Notes: a model not told the origin generated them from the sequence alone. 64,000 nucleotides of DNA from Bog-473 sp963836605 (GCA_963836605.1 CAWIKB010000009.1:248001-312000); one strand, 5' to 3'. Shown: positions 25,698-34,791, counted from the stretch's first letter. Translations and numbers: made by a program.

Positions 25698-26528
25698 TCA
25701 GAGGCGCCCGGAGTTGCCGGAGCGGGCGCGGATCATGGCGTCCTGCACGAAGGACGCGGCCAGTTGGCCGTCGCCGCGGAAGATGTCGCCCCTCCCGTAG
25801 CTGCGACCGTGTCCCGCGTACGAGCTCCGCTGCTGGAGCAGGTGCCACTCCGACGCCGGGCAGGGCTCGTGGTAGGTGAGCGTATGGCTCAGCACGCCGG
25901 TCGACAGGGTCCGGTGTGCCTGAGCCTGGCCGACGCCGGCATGGGGCCGCATGGCGGTCCCGATGAGGAAGCCGTCCGTCGAGTAGGCCACGAGGGCCTG
26001 GTCGATGGCCGGATCGTCCGGAGCGCCGGCGAAGCGGATCCACACATCGAGATCGGGCGGGCCCACTTCGTCGGGGTCGCTCAGGTCGACGTTGCCGACC
26101 ACACCGATCTCCCAGACCCCCTCGCCCCGCACGGTGCCGGCGACGTCGTCGGGGGTCGAGTCCGGCCGCATCGTGTCGGCATGCCGGATGAGGTCGTCTT
26201 CGAACGCGCTCAGGAGAATCAGCGAACGGGTGCAGAGCCGGTCAGCCTGGCTGATCGTCACCGTGCTGCTGGCCACCGAGCGCCCACTGTGCATTCGGTC
26301 CACCGAGATCTCGAGGGCGGCCTCCGGCGACGCACCGCGGGCGAAGACGGTGTGGATGGTCTTCACCGCCTTGTCCTCCTGGCCCGTCAAGGCGGCGATC
26401 ACCGACTGTGCGAGAAGCTGGCCGCCGAAGACCACGCCGTGCTCGGACTCGAGATTGGTGGCGCGGTACTGGTCGGCGCCCACGGACTCGAGCGTCAGTG
26501 CGCCGAGGAACGCGTCCATGGTGAACAT
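25698..26528 (-). CDS. tesB: Acyl-CoA thioesterase II (TesB family)
   Basis: 276 aa from ATG 26528, with GAGGAGAAGGAGG upstream; the open frame reaches 26675 without family character. Double hotdog: residues about 20-110 (VFGGQLLAQSVIAAL, HTVFARGASPEAALE, DRMHSGRSVASSTVTISQ) and about 160-270 (DVWIRFAGAPDDPAIDQALV, TLSTGVLSHTLTYHEP). The Asp in DPAIDQALVAY and the Ser/Thr near LSTGVLSHT fit the TesB catalytic triad area. It hydrolyses medium/long or branched acyl-CoA. The operator copy B lies 158 bases upstream. Confidence 0.9.
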   Translation of the reverse strand: MFTMDAFLGALTLESVGADQYRATNLESEHGVVFGGQLLAQSVIAALTGQEDKAVKTIHTVFARGASPEAALEISVDRMHSGRSVASSTVTISQADRLCTRSLILLSAFEDDLIRHADTMRPDSTPDDVAGTVRGEGVWEIGVVGNVDLSDPDEVGPPDLDVWIRFAGAPDDPAIDQALVAYSTDGFLIGTAMRPHAGVGQAQAHRTLSTGVLSHTLTYHEPCPASEWHLLQQRSSYAGHGRSYGRGDIFRGDGQLAASFVQDAMIRARSGNSGRL

Positions 26529-26685
26529 CGGGCGGGCCTCCTTCTCCTCAGGGGGCCGGTGACCCCGGGTTCCCGGATCTTGTCGCGGCCTTCGGTGATC
26601 GCCCAACCTCGGGACCGAGACCCGGCGCCCCGCGAGGCTGGCCGGCACCGGCAGGACCCGAAACGAGGGGATCATACAGGGATTT

Positions 26686-26701
26686 TTGACGACGACGTCA
26701 A
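26686..26701. promoter_or_regulatory. Palindromic operator candidate, family 1, copy B
   Basis: TTGACGACGACGTCAA, perfect 6-bp arms TTGACG/CGTCAA around ACGA. It lies between the divergent tesB-like (26528) and aldehyde dehydrogenase (26829) starts. It is the best-preserved of three copies in the cluster. Confidence 0.65.
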
Positions 26702-26828
26702 AGTCAGATACCCTCCGACGAGTGGCCTCCTAGGCACGCGCGCCCGCAGGTGATTCCTTGGCACGGACCGGTGCAGCAGGCCGGTGACCAGCAAATTCGC
26801 AACGAGTGAGCAAGGGGAGGACCATACC

Positions 26829-28316
26829 GTGGCCGACGCAGTGCAGGTGCATCCCGAGCAGCGGATGCTGATCGACGGCAAGCTGGTCGAGGCCGACTCA
26901 GGCAAGACCTTCGACAATGTCAACCCGGCTACCGAGGAGCTCCTCGGCCAGGTGGCGGACGGCTCGTCGGCCCAGATGCACCAGGCGATCGACGCCGCCC
27001 GCCGGGCCTTCGACGGGACCGACTGGTCCACCAACCACGCCTTCCGCAAGAAATGCCTCGAGCAGCTGCACGAGGCTTTGCAGGCCGAGCAGGAGGACCT
27101 GCGCGAGCAGCTCATCCTCGAGGTGGGCTGCCCCCGCATGACCACGAACGGCCCGCAGCTCGACGCCCCGCTCTCCGAGGCGCTGGCGTGGCCGGCCAAG
27201 CTCATCGAGGAGTTCGATTGGGAGACCGTGCTGCCCGACGCCACCAATATCCAGGGGTCGGTTGACTCCCGGCGGATCTGGCGCGAGCCCGTGGGCGTGG
27301 TGGGCGCCATCGTGCCGTGGAACTTCCCCTTCGAAGTGACCTCGCACAAGCTGGGGCAGGCGCTGGCTACCGGCAACACGGTCGTCCTGAAGCCGGCGCC
27401 GGACACGCCGTGGAATGCCACCTTCCTGGGCCGACTGATCGCCGAGAAGACCGACATCCCGGCGGGCGTGGTCAACGTCGTGACGTCATCTGACCACCTG
27501 ATCGGCGAGGAGCTCACACTCTCGCCCAAGGTCGACATGATCTCGTTCACCGGCTCGACGGCCGTGGGACAGCGCATCACGGAGAAGGGCGCCGCCACCA
27601 TGAAGCGCAGCTTTCTGGAGCTGGGCGGCAAGTCGGCGACGATCGTCCTGGAAGACGCCGATCTCGGCCTGGCCACGCTCATGGGGATGGGCGCCTGCTT
27701 CCACGCCGGGCAGGGTTGTGCCATCCAGACCCGGATGCTGCTGCCCCGATCCCGTTATGAGGAAGGGGTGGAGATGCTCAAGGGTCTCTTTGCCGCCGTG
27801 CCCTTCGGCGATCCCCAGCGCCCCGACGTGATCATGGGTCCGGTCATCTCGGCCACGCAGCGTGAGCGCGTGCTCGGTCTGATCGAGAAGGGGAAGGCCG
27901 AGGGCGCCACTCTGGCCGTCGGCGGCGGCCGTCCCTCGGGCGACGAGTTCGCCAAGGGTTGGTGGGTCGAGCCGACGCTCTTCACCGACGTCGACAACGC
28001 CATGACGATCGCCCAGCAGGAGATCTTCGGCCCGGTACTGGTCGTCATCCCCTTCGAGGACGAGGACGACGCGGTCCGCATCGCCAACGACTCCAAGTAC
28101 GGGCTGTCGGGCGGGGTCTTCTCGGGATCGGTCGAGCACTCGCTCGCCGTCGCCCGGCGGGTCCGGACCGGCGGCCTCAGCATCAACGGCGGGGCCCCCT
28201 ACGGGCCGGACCTCCCGTTCGGCGGCTACAAGCACAGCGGCATCGGGCGGCAGAACGGCATCGCGGGGTTCGAGCAGTATCTCGAGGTCAAGTCCCTGGC
28301 CTGGCCGGCCGCCTGA
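26829..28316 (+). CDS. NAD(P)+-dependent aldehyde dehydrogenase
   Basis: 495 aa from the GTG at 26829, chosen because GGGGAGGA lies seven bases upstream; the frame is open back to 26784. Family motifs: GAIVPWNFPFEV with the catalytic Asn, KPAPDTPW, FTGSTAVGQRI (cofactor loop), LELGGKSATIV with the general-base Glu, HAGQGCAIQTR with the nucleophile Cys, and EIFGPVLVV. It turns an aldehyde into its acid. Its place beside two amidohydrolases and two thioesterases suggests it acts on an intermediate of the same pathway. Divergent from tesB, with operator copy B between. Confidence 0.95.
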   Translation: MADAVQVHPEQRMLIDGKLVEADSGKTFDNVNPATEELLGQVADGSSAQMHQAIDAARRAFDGTDWSTNHAFRKKCLEQLHEALQAEQEDLREQLILEVGCPRMTTNGPQLDAPLSEALAWPAKLIEEFDWETVLPDATNIQGSVDSRRIWREPVGVVGAIVPWNFPFEVTSHKLGQALATGNTVVLKPAPDTPWNATFLGRLIAEKTDIPAGVVNVVTSSDHLIGEELTLSPKVDMISFTGSTAVGQRITEKGAATMKRSFLELGGKSATIVLEDADLGLATLMGMGACFHAGQGCAIQTRMLLPRSRYEEGVEMLKGLFAAVPFGDPQRPDVIMGPVISATQRERVLGLIEKGKAEGATLAVGGGRPSGDEFAKGWWVEPTLFTDVDNAMTIAQQEIFGPVLVVIPFEDEDDAVRIANDSKYGLSGGVFSGSVEHSLAVARRVRTGGLSINGGAPYGPDLPFGGYKHSGIGRQNGIAGFEQYLEVKSLAWPAA

Positions 28317-28333
28317 GCACGAGTGCGCCCAGC

Positions 28334-28429
28334 ATGACCGTCACGAGCACCGGGGATGCCTACGACGACGCCTACGACGACCCCTACCACTTCGGGCGCA
28401 CACGCAGCAGGGAGAGGAGCACGAGGTGA
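28334..28429 (+). CDS. Possible 31-residue coupled leader peptide
   Basis: ATG 28334 to TGA 28429. The stop overlaps the GTG start of the amidohydrolase by four bases. The sequence begins MTVTSTGDAYDDAYDDPYHF and has a tandem 12-base duplication (GCCTACGACGAC) giving DAYDDAYDD, then a basic tail. No homologue is recognised. It could be a coupling leader or chance. Confidence 0.35.
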   Translation: MTVTSTGDAYDDAYDDPYHFGRTRSRERSTR

Positions 28430-29697
28430 ACCTCGACGACATGATCTTGGTCAGCATCGATGACCACATGATTGAGCCCCCGCACATGTTCGAGAACCAC
28501 GTCCCGAAGAAGTGGCTCAGCGACGCGCCGAAGGTCGTCCACGAGGACGGCATCGACCAGTGGGTGTTCCAGGGCGAGAGGACCAGCACGTCCTTCGGAA
28601 TGGCCGCGACGGTGGGCTGGCCCTCCGAGGAGTGGGGCTTCAACCCCGGCACCTACACCGAACTGCGGCCCGGCTGTTTCGATGTGCACGAGCGCGTGCG
28701 CGACATGAATGCCAACGGAGTCCTGGGCTCCATGTGCTTCCCGACCATGGCCGGGTGGAACGCCCGGACGTTCGCCGAGTCACGTGACAAGGAGATCGCC
28801 CTCGTCATGCTCCAGGCCTACAACGACTGGGCCATCGACGAGTGGTGCGGGGAATATCCGGGACGCTTCATCCCACTGGGCATCGTGCCCATGTGGGACG
28901 TCGATGCCGCCGTCGCCGAGGTCCGCCGCATCGCCAAGAAGGGCTGCCGATCCATCAGCTTCCTCGAGACCCCGCACGTCCAGGGTTTCCCGAGCTTCCT
29001 CTCGGGCTACTGGGACCCGATGCTTGCCGCGCTGAGTGAGGAGAACATGGTGCTGTCCCTCCACATCGGAGCGGGCTTCGCCGTGATTCAGCGCCCCGAG
29101 GAGGCGCCGGTCGACCACCTCATGGTGCTGGCCTGCCAGATCAGCGCCATCACAGCGCAGGACCTGTTGTTCGGCCCCACCCTTCGGCGGTTCCCCGATT
29201 TGAGGGTAGCCCTGTCCGAGGGGGGTATCGGCTGGATTCCCTTCTACTTCGACCGCATCGACCGCCACTTCATGAACCAGGAGTGGCTGCACAGCGACTT
29301 CGGCGGGAAGCTGCCGTCGGAGGTCTTCCGTCAGCACATCCTGGCCTGCTACATCACCGATCCGTCGGGGCTGCTGTTGCGGGACCGCATCGGCATCGAC
29401 AACATCGCCTGGGAGTGCGACTACCCGCACACCGACACCACGTGGCCCGAGTCCCCCGAGTTCACCTGGAAGGAGTTGCAGGACGCTGGGTGTCGCGAGG
29501 ACGAGATCCACAAGATCACATGGGAGAACGCCTGCCGCTTCTACGGCTGGGACCCGTTCGCACACACCACGAAGGAGCAGGCCACGGTGGGCGCCCTGCG
29601 CGGTACCGCACGCGACGTCGACGTGACCCGCATGTCACGCGACGAGTGGCGGGCCCGCAACGAGGCGGCCGGCATCGGCGTCGTGCGCGTGGCCTGA
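28426..29697 (+). CDS. Amidohydrolase-2 family protein, second paralogue
   Basis: 423 aa from a GTG at 28426. First metal motif is VSIDDHMIEPPHMF, the inner strand LSLHIGAGFA carries the His, and NIAWECDYPHTDTTWP holds the last Asp. The C-terminal extension (ATVGALRGTARDVDVTRMSR) is typical of the long subgroup found in actinobacterial catabolic clusters. It belongs to a different branch from the copy at 22891, so the two may act on successive compounds. Probably co-transcribed with the aldehyde dehydrogenase (110 bases apart). Substrate unknown. Confidence 0.88.
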   Translation: MNLDDMILVSIDDHMIEPPHMFENHVPKKWLSDAPKVVHEDGIDQWVFQGERTSTSFGMAATVGWPSEEWGFNPGTYTELRPGCFDVHERVRDMNANGVLGSMCFPTMAGWNARTFAESRDKEIALVMLQAYNDWAIDEWCGEYPGRFIPLGIVPMWDVDAAVAEVRRIAKKGCRSISFLETPHVQGFPSFLSGYWDPMLAALSEENMVLSLHIGAGFAVIQRPEEAPVDHLMVLACQISAITAQDLLFGPTLRRFPDLRVALSEGGIGWIPFYFDRIDRHFMNQEWLHSDFGGKLPSEVFRQHILACYITDPSGLLLRDRIGIDNIAWECDYPHTDTTWPESPEFTWKELQDAGCREDEIHKITWENACRFYGWDPFAHTTKEQATVGALRGTARDVDVTRMSRDEWRARNEAAGIGVVRVA

Positions 29698-29740
29698 CGT
29701 CAGGCCGCTCTGCCGGCTGCGCAATTCCTCCGGGCCACCA

Positions 29741-29759
29741 CCGCTCGCTTCCCGAGCGG
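29741..29759. terminator. Hairpin between amidohydrolase and convergent TetR gene
   Basis: CCGCTCG and CGAGCGG are perfect 7-bp arms around CTTCC, 44 bases after the amidohydrolase stop and 70 bases before the end of the TetR gene. No T-run. Confidence 0.55.
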
Positions 29760-29828
29760 GAGCAGGTGCCGCCCGACGCGGTCCGTGCCCTGCGCAACGA
29801 CGCGACCGAATGTGACCTCCCGCCGGTA

Positions 29829-30534
29829 CTACGAGGCCTGTGGCGAGCGGTCGACCGAGTCGGCCGACCCCGCCGCCCCGGTGGCGCCAGGCTCGGGTAG
29901 ACCCAGCGCGTTGACGAAGACACGGGTCAGCTGCTCGACCCCTACGTCGAAGTCACAATCAAGCAAATTCTGCACGAACCACATCTCGGGGAAGCGGTAG
30001 GACATGGCCCCCAGTGCGGCGGCGGCGACCACCGGATCGAGCCGCTCGTCCGCCAGGCCGTGGCGCTGCAGCCGGCTGATGGAGTCTGCGATCTGTGTCG
30101 ATGCCGCGCGATGCCGCTGAAAACGGAATTCACGGAGCTCGTCATCGAAGCGCGCTACCTGTTCGATCACACCCATGATGCGGGCCTCTTCCCGGTAGCT
30201 CTCGAGGTGGCGCCGAATGGCCTCGTGAATCCGCTCGAACGGGGGAGCCGTCGACGAGGAGTCGAGGACGACGCTGTAGAGCGGCGCGCTCGAGGCGCTC
30301 TTCCACTTCTGCGGCCACCTCCCGGAACACCTCTTCCTTTGATTCAAAGTAGTGGTAGAAGGAACCGTGGGAGAGGCCGGCCTGCTCCGCGATGTCGGAG
30401 ATGCGGGCGTCCAGGAAACCGTCGTGCTCGAAGACCTCCTTGGCCGCGTCGACGAGCCGGGCGCGGGTCTCAATGCCCTTACGGGAGCGGGGACCGCTGG
30501 CCTTGTCGCCAGCGAGGGATGGTGTCGTCGACAC
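29829..30534 (-). pseudogene. TetR-family repressor with a frameshift near 30280
   Basis: From the GTG at 30534 (AAAGGAGG six bases upstream) the frame gives a good TetR N-terminus: TRARLVDAAKEVFEHDGFLD and the HTH ISDIAEQAGLSHGSFYHYF (about residues 45-63). After EVEERLERA the frame turns to nonsense and stops at 30142. The adjacent frame then carries the ligand domain: PLYSVVLDSSSTAPPFERIH, EAIRRHLESYREEARIMGVI and so on to 29829. One extra base in the CGAGCGCGCCGCTC stretch (30277-30290) would explain it. If real, the repressor keeps its DNA-binding part but not its ligand/dimer domain; an assembly error is the alternative. It is the natural regulator candidate for this cluster. Confidence 0.75.
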
Positions 30535-31124
30535 GCCCGCCTCCTTTCGTGAGGGTTCGAGGGGAACGGCATCAATGTAGCGTCGTCGTCCGGCTCGATT
30601 GGGCGACGGAACGAGGGCCGCAGACGGTCAGCGTGAGTTCGCTACAGAAGGAGCACGCCGGAGCGAGTGTGGTCGCCGGAGTGATCACTGCCCTCTCGCC
30701 CCGTCGACCTGGCGCTCGCCGGCACCATGTCGAAGCGGCAGGACCTTCCTGGGTGAACCCGAACCCGGGGGTACGGTCTTCGAGAGCCGCCCGCGGTGCG
30801 GGTTCGGAGAATCCAAATGGAAGACCGCACCGCCGATCATGTCGGCGCTGAAGGACAAGGTGCGCGCGGATCAGTGACGTCACGGCATCGGCCGCCCTTC
30901 TCCTCCGTCCCGTGGCGTCTGATCGACCGGGCCGAGTGATGACGAAAGGTGAGCAGGCGCGAGCCCAGCGATCGCTCGACTCGAATGGTGTGCCTTCAAT
31001 TCCCGGTTCCGGGAGCGAATACTCCACCATGCATCGTTTGGCCTCCCTCGTTAGTATCTGCATCGACGTCGATGTCAGAAACGACCCGGCGGAACGGACG
31101 GCAAGAAGGGGTGGGTCCCGCTCG
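30535..31124. other. Intergenic region before the Liv-type importer
   Basis: 590 bases. No frame in it has family character; those on both strands are Arg/Ser-rich shadows. It must hold the TetR promoter (left) and the importer promoter (right). Operator copy C lies at 31063-31078. The LivHM frame is open upstream to 30912 but the membrane protein clearly begins at 31125. Confidence 0.5.
31063..31078. promoter_or_regulatory. Palindromic operator candidate, family 1, copy C
   Basis: TCGACGTCGATGTCAG; on the other strand CTGACATCGACGTCGA, sharing the CTGACrTCGACGTC core with copies A and B. It lies 46 bases before the start of the fused permease. Copies B and C also share CAGATAC just outside the palindrome. 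Confidence 0.55.
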
Positions 31125-33155
31125 ATGCTGCAATTCGTGATTGCCGGGTTGGTGCTGGGGGGCATCTACGCCATCGCCTCCGCCGGTCTGGTGATCACCT
31201 ACACGTCGTCGGGCATTTTGAACTTCGCCTTCGGTGCGATCGCCTTCTTCATCGCGCGCTTCTACTACTACCTCCACACCCAGCAGAACTGGTCCATCCT
31301 CCTGGCTGCCGTGGTCTCCATCCTGATCGCCTCGCCCGCACTCGGCATCTTCCTCTACGCGGTCCTCTTCCGCCATCTGCGGCTCTCGTCGCCGTTGATC
31401 AAGGTCGTCGCCACCATCGGACTGCTCGTCGCCATCCCGTCCCTGGCGACGTTGATCTTCGGCAACCAGGCCATCCAACAGGCGCCGGGACTCGCGCCCC
31501 AACCCGTGCACGTGTTCCAGTTCCTCGGTGTGCCGGTGACGCTCGACCAGGTGATCGTCTACGTCTGCGTCGTGCTGACGGTCGTGGTGGGCGCGGTCGT
31601 GCTCCGCTACACCGAGGTAGGTCTGAAGGTGCGCGCCATGGTCGACTCGCCGGCGATGACGGACCTCTCCGGGACCAGCCCGACGGCCGTCTCCGTCGGG
31701 GTCTGGGCGGTCAGCACCTTCTTCGCCGGGTTGTGCGGCGTGCTCGCCGCCCCGATCATCGGACTCGACGCCGTACAGTTCACCATCCTGATCGCCGCCT
31801 CGTTCGCGGCGGTCATCGCGGCGAATCTGCGCAACCTCCCGGTGGCCGTGGTGGTCGGGCTGCTGATGGGGGTGGCGACCTCCCTCATTCAGCGCTACCT
31901 TCCTCCGGCCAGCCAGTGGACGGCGGAGATCATCGACGCCGTGCCGTTCATCGTCATCGCCCTCTTCCTCATCTACAGCCTGGTCCGCCGCGGCCGGGTG
32001 GGGGAGTCCGGGGGGTGGGGCGGCGCGCTCGACCGTGCGATCACGCCGCAGGGTGAGAGCCGGCTGGCCGGCTCCACGAGCAGCGTGATCGAAACTGCGT
32101 CGTTGGGGTTCCTGGGCAAGTACGGAGGTCCGCTTCTGCTGATCGTCGCGGTCGGGGTGTTGCCGGCCATCGTGAGTGGCTACTGGGTCGCCCTGTTCGC
32201 CTCTGCGTTTGCCTACGCCGTGATCTTCCTCTCCTGGACAATCGTCACGGGTGAGGGGGGCATGCTCTGGCTCTGTCAGATCACGTTCGCCGGTGTCGGG
32301 GCATTGACGACGGCCGAGCTCGCCAACAACCACGGCTGGCCCGTGCTGGCCGCTGCCCTCGCCGGGGGTCTCATCGCGGCCGCCATGGGTGCGCTCGTCG
32401 GTTTTCTCAGCATCCGGCTCGGCGATCTTTATGTGGCCCTGGTGACGCTGACGTTCGGCCTCCTCATGGAGAATCTGGTCTTCACCCTGCCCAGCTTCGT
32501 GAACCAGGGCATCGGGTTGACCCTCAACCGGCCCGGCTTCGCCGGCTCGGATCTTTCCTATACCTACCTGTGTCTCGTTGTGTTCGTGATCATCGCTCTG
32601 TTCATTGTGAACCTGCGACGCTCGACCACGGGTCTCGCGCTCAACGCGGCGCGTTGGAGCGATGCCGGGGCCAGGACATCGGGTATCAGCGTGGTGCAGA
32701 TGAAGGTGATCGCCGGGACCCTGGCGGCGCTCATCGCCGGAATCGGGGGAGCGTTGCTGGCCATGGCGCAGTCGACGTTCCAGCCCAGCGAGTTCACCAC
32801 GTTCGCCGGCGTCGTGTGGCTCGCGGTCCTGGTGACCATCGGCATCCGCTCGAATGCGGCGGCCTTGATCGCGGGCCTGGCCTTCGTGTTCCCGCCCGCC
32901 CTCGCGCAGTACTACCTGTCCTCGTGGACTTGGGTGCCCAATGTCCTGCCCGTCCTCTTCGGCTTCGGGGCGATCTCGGCGGCGAGGTATCCCGACGGGG
33001 TGCTGGCCGAGCAGAGCCGCCGAATCCGTCGATTGGTGCTGCGGCTCAAGCCCGCCAACCCGGGCGATCAGGCGTCCACCGACGAAATGAGCCTGGCCTC
33101 GGGCGGCACGGGGACGATGGACGGTGCGCCGAGAGTGGTCGAGGGTGTCTCGTGA
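31125..33155 (+). CDS. Branched-chain-type ABC importer permease, LivH-LivM fusion
   Basis: 676 aa from ATG 31125. Residues about 1-290 are LivH-like (MLQFVIAGLVLGGIYAIASA, TYTSSGILNFAFGAIAF, KVRAMVDSPAMTDLSG) with eight helices. After a charged linker (about 290-325) comes a LivM-like half (WTIVTGEGGMLWLCQITFAG, YVALVTLTFGLLMEN, FAGVVWLAVLVTIGIRSNAA). Both halves are normally separate genes; joined permeases are known in actinobacteria. The C-terminal 50 residues are a cytoplasmic tail. It overlaps livG by four bases (GTGA). The binding protein is likely that at 21259-22521. Confidence 0.93.
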   Translation: MLQFVIAGLVLGGIYAIASAGLVITYTSSGILNFAFGAIAFFIARFYYYLHTQQNWSILLAAVVSILIASPALGIFLYAVLFRHLRLSSPLIKVVATIGLLVAIPSLATLIFGNQAIQQAPGLAPQPVHVFQFLGVPVTLDQVIVYVCVVLTVVVGAVVLRYTEVGLKVRAMVDSPAMTDLSGTSPTAVSVGVWAVSTFFAGLCGVLAAPIIGLDAVQFTILIAASFAAVIAANLRNLPVAVVVGLLMGVATSLIQRYLPPASQWTAEIIDAVPFIVIALFLIYSLVRRGRVGESGGWGGALDRAITPQGESRLAGSTSSVIETASLGFLGKYGGPLLLIVAVGVLPAIVSGYWVALFASAFAYAVIFLSWTIVTGEGGMLWLCQITFAGVGALTTAELANNHGWPVLAAALAGGLIAAAMGALVGFLSIRLGDLYVALVTLTFGLLMENLVFTLPSFVNQGIGLTLNRPGFAGSDLSYTYLCLVVFVIIALFIVNLRRSTTGLALNAARWSDAGARTSGISVVQMKVIAGTLAALIAGIGGALLAMAQSTFQPSEFTTFAGVVWLAVLVTIGIRSNAAALIAGLAFVFPPALAQYYLSSWTWVPNVLPVLFGFGAISAARYPDGVLAEQSRRIRRLVLRLKPANPGDQASTDEMSLASGGTGTMDGAPRVVEGVS

Positions 33156-34057
33156 CGACGGTGCCCACCGCCACCAACGGGAGGCCTGCGGAGTCCTCCG
33201 GTCCGACGACCATGGCGCTCGAGGCCGCCGGCGTCACCGTCCGCTTCGGGGGGCTGACGGCGCTCTCCGACGTTTCCATCGAGGTCGAGCCAGGCCGGAT
33301 CGCCGGCCTCGTCGGTCCGAACGGCGCCGGGAAGTCGACGCTGCTGGGCGTGCTGTCCGGGTTGCTGCGACCGAATTCGGGTCGGGTCCAGCTGAACGGG
33401 GAGGATGTCACGAGCGCGTCGCCTCGCGCCCGGGCTCGCATGGGCCTGGCGCGGACCTTCCAGCAGCCGGAGCTCTTCATGGGTCTGACGGTTCGAGAAC
33501 ATCTGGTCCTCGCCTACCGGGCCCGGGTGGCGCGGGTGCGTCTGTGGCGCGACATGTTCGATCCCCGCTCCTTGTTGCCGCCGCCTTCGGTCGAGAACGA
33601 GCGGGTCGACGGGATCCTGGCGTTGCTGCGGCTGACAAGGGTGGGCAGCGCCCCCGTTGCGGCGCTGCCACTCGGCGTCGTCCGCCTGGTCGAGGTCGGA
33701 CGGGCCCTGGCCAGCGATCCCCGGGTGCTCTTGCTCGATGAGCCCCTGTCCGGGCTCGACATGAAGGCCTCGGAGAATCTCCTCGCGGTCTTCGCCCAGA
33801 TCGTCGAACAGGCGGAGAAACCGCTGTCGCTGATCATCGTCGAGCACGACGTTGCCGCTGTCCTGGCGCTGTCACATTCGGTATTCGTGCTCGATTTCGG
33901 AGAGCGCATTGCGGTCGGCACACCGGAGCAGATCCGCAACGATCCTGCAGTCCGGGACGCCTACCTGGGCGACAGCGAACCCCAAGGGCGCACGACGACC
34001 GGCGCGGAGAGGCCGACAATTGAACCGGAGCCGAGGAAAGAGCCGGAGCCCTCGTGA
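33152..34057 (+). CDS. livG: Branched-chain-type ABC importer ATPase, LivG-like
   Basis: 301 aa from the GTG at 33152 (GTGA overlap with the permease stop). Walker A GPNGAGKST, Walker B VLLLDEPLSGLD, Q-loop RTFQQPELF, H-loop VEHD. The ABC signature is PLGVVRLVEVGRALA: the LSGGQ/LSYGQ core is replaced by LPLGVVR, a form that needs its partner for a full site. The C-terminal 35 residues are Glu/Pro/Thr-rich. It pairs with the LivF-like ATPase. Confidence 0.92.
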   Translation: MTTVPTATNGRPAESSGPTTMALEAAGVTVRFGGLTALSDVSIEVEPGRIAGLVGPNGAGKSTLLGVLSGLLRPNSGRVQLNGEDVTSASPRARARMGLARTFQQPELFMGLTVREHLVLAYRARVARVRLWRDMFDPRSLLPPPSVENERVDGILALLRLTRVGSAPVAALPLGVVRLVEVGRALASDPRVLLLDEPLSGLDMKASENLLAVFAQIVEQAEKPLSLIIVEHDVAAVLALSHSVFVLDFGERIAVGTPEQIRNDPAVRDAYLGDSEPQGRTTTGAERPTIEPEPRKEPEPS

Positions 34058-34791
34058 CCGACCCCATACTCGAGGTCCGCGATCTCGACGTGCGTTACGG
34101 CGCATCGCAGGCGCTCTTCGGCGTCTCGGTTGCCGTGCCGCCCGGCGCGGTCGTCGCCGTGCTCGGCGCCAACGGCGCCGGCAAGAGCACACTCGCCCGG
34201 GCCGTCTCGGGACTGGTCGCACCGAACCGCGGCAGAGTGCTCTTCGAAGGCCGGGACGTGACCGGTCTCTCCGCACACCGCATCCGTCGACTCGGCCTCA
34301 CGTACATCCCGGAGGGACGCGGCATATTTCCCGGACTCTCCGTCGTCGACAACCTGCGCATGGCGGTCGCGCAGGAGCGACGCCAGGACCGAGCCGATGC
34401 CATCGACCGCGCCATTGCGCGGTTTCCCGTGCTCGGCCAGCGGAGTTCCCAGCGTGCTGGCAGCCTCTCCGGCGGCGAGCAGCAGATGCTGTCGCTGGCC
34501 CGGGCGCTCGCCGTGTCCCCCAAGCTGGTGATCGCCGACGAGATGTCGCTCGGTCTGGCCCCCCTGGTCGCCGAGTCGGTCTTCGAAGGACTCGAGGAGG
34601 CTCGGCGTTCGGGGATCACCATTGTGCTGAGCGAGCAGTTCGTCCACCGGGCACTGGCCATGGCGGACGCCTGCGTCATCCTCACCCGCGGGCGAGTCGG
34701 CTGGTCCGGCCCGGCGTCCGAGGCCGGCCAGGAGGTCGTCGACCGGTACCTCGGGGAGACGGAGGAAACGGTCCTCCCGGCAATTGGTTGA
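34054..34791 (+). CDS. livF: Branched-chain-type ABC importer ATPase, LivF-like
   Basis: 245 aa from the GTG at 34054, overlapping the livG stop by four bases. Walker A GANGAGKST (about 36-44), Q-loop YIPEGRGIFPGLSV (the LivF hallmark), intact signature SLSGGEQQMLSLARALA, Walker B LVIADEMSLGLAPL (Glu retained). Last gene of the importer operon. Confidence 0.93.
   Translation: MTDPILEVRDLDVRYGASQALFGVSVAVPPGAVVAVLGANGAGKSTLARAVSGLVAPNRGRVLFEGRDVTGLSAHRIRRLGLTYIPEGRGIFPGLSVVDNLRMAVAQERRQDRADAIDRAIARFPVLGQRSSQRAGSLSGGEQQMLSLARALAVSPKLVIADEMSLGLAPLVAESVFEGLEEARRSGITIVLSEQFVHRALAMADACVILTRGRVGWSGPASEAGQEVVDRYLGETEETVLPAIG

Noticed and set aside
30996..32333. Minus-strand frame of 445 codons opposite the fused permease
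   Set aside because: Asp/His/Arg-rich shadow of a membrane protein gene.
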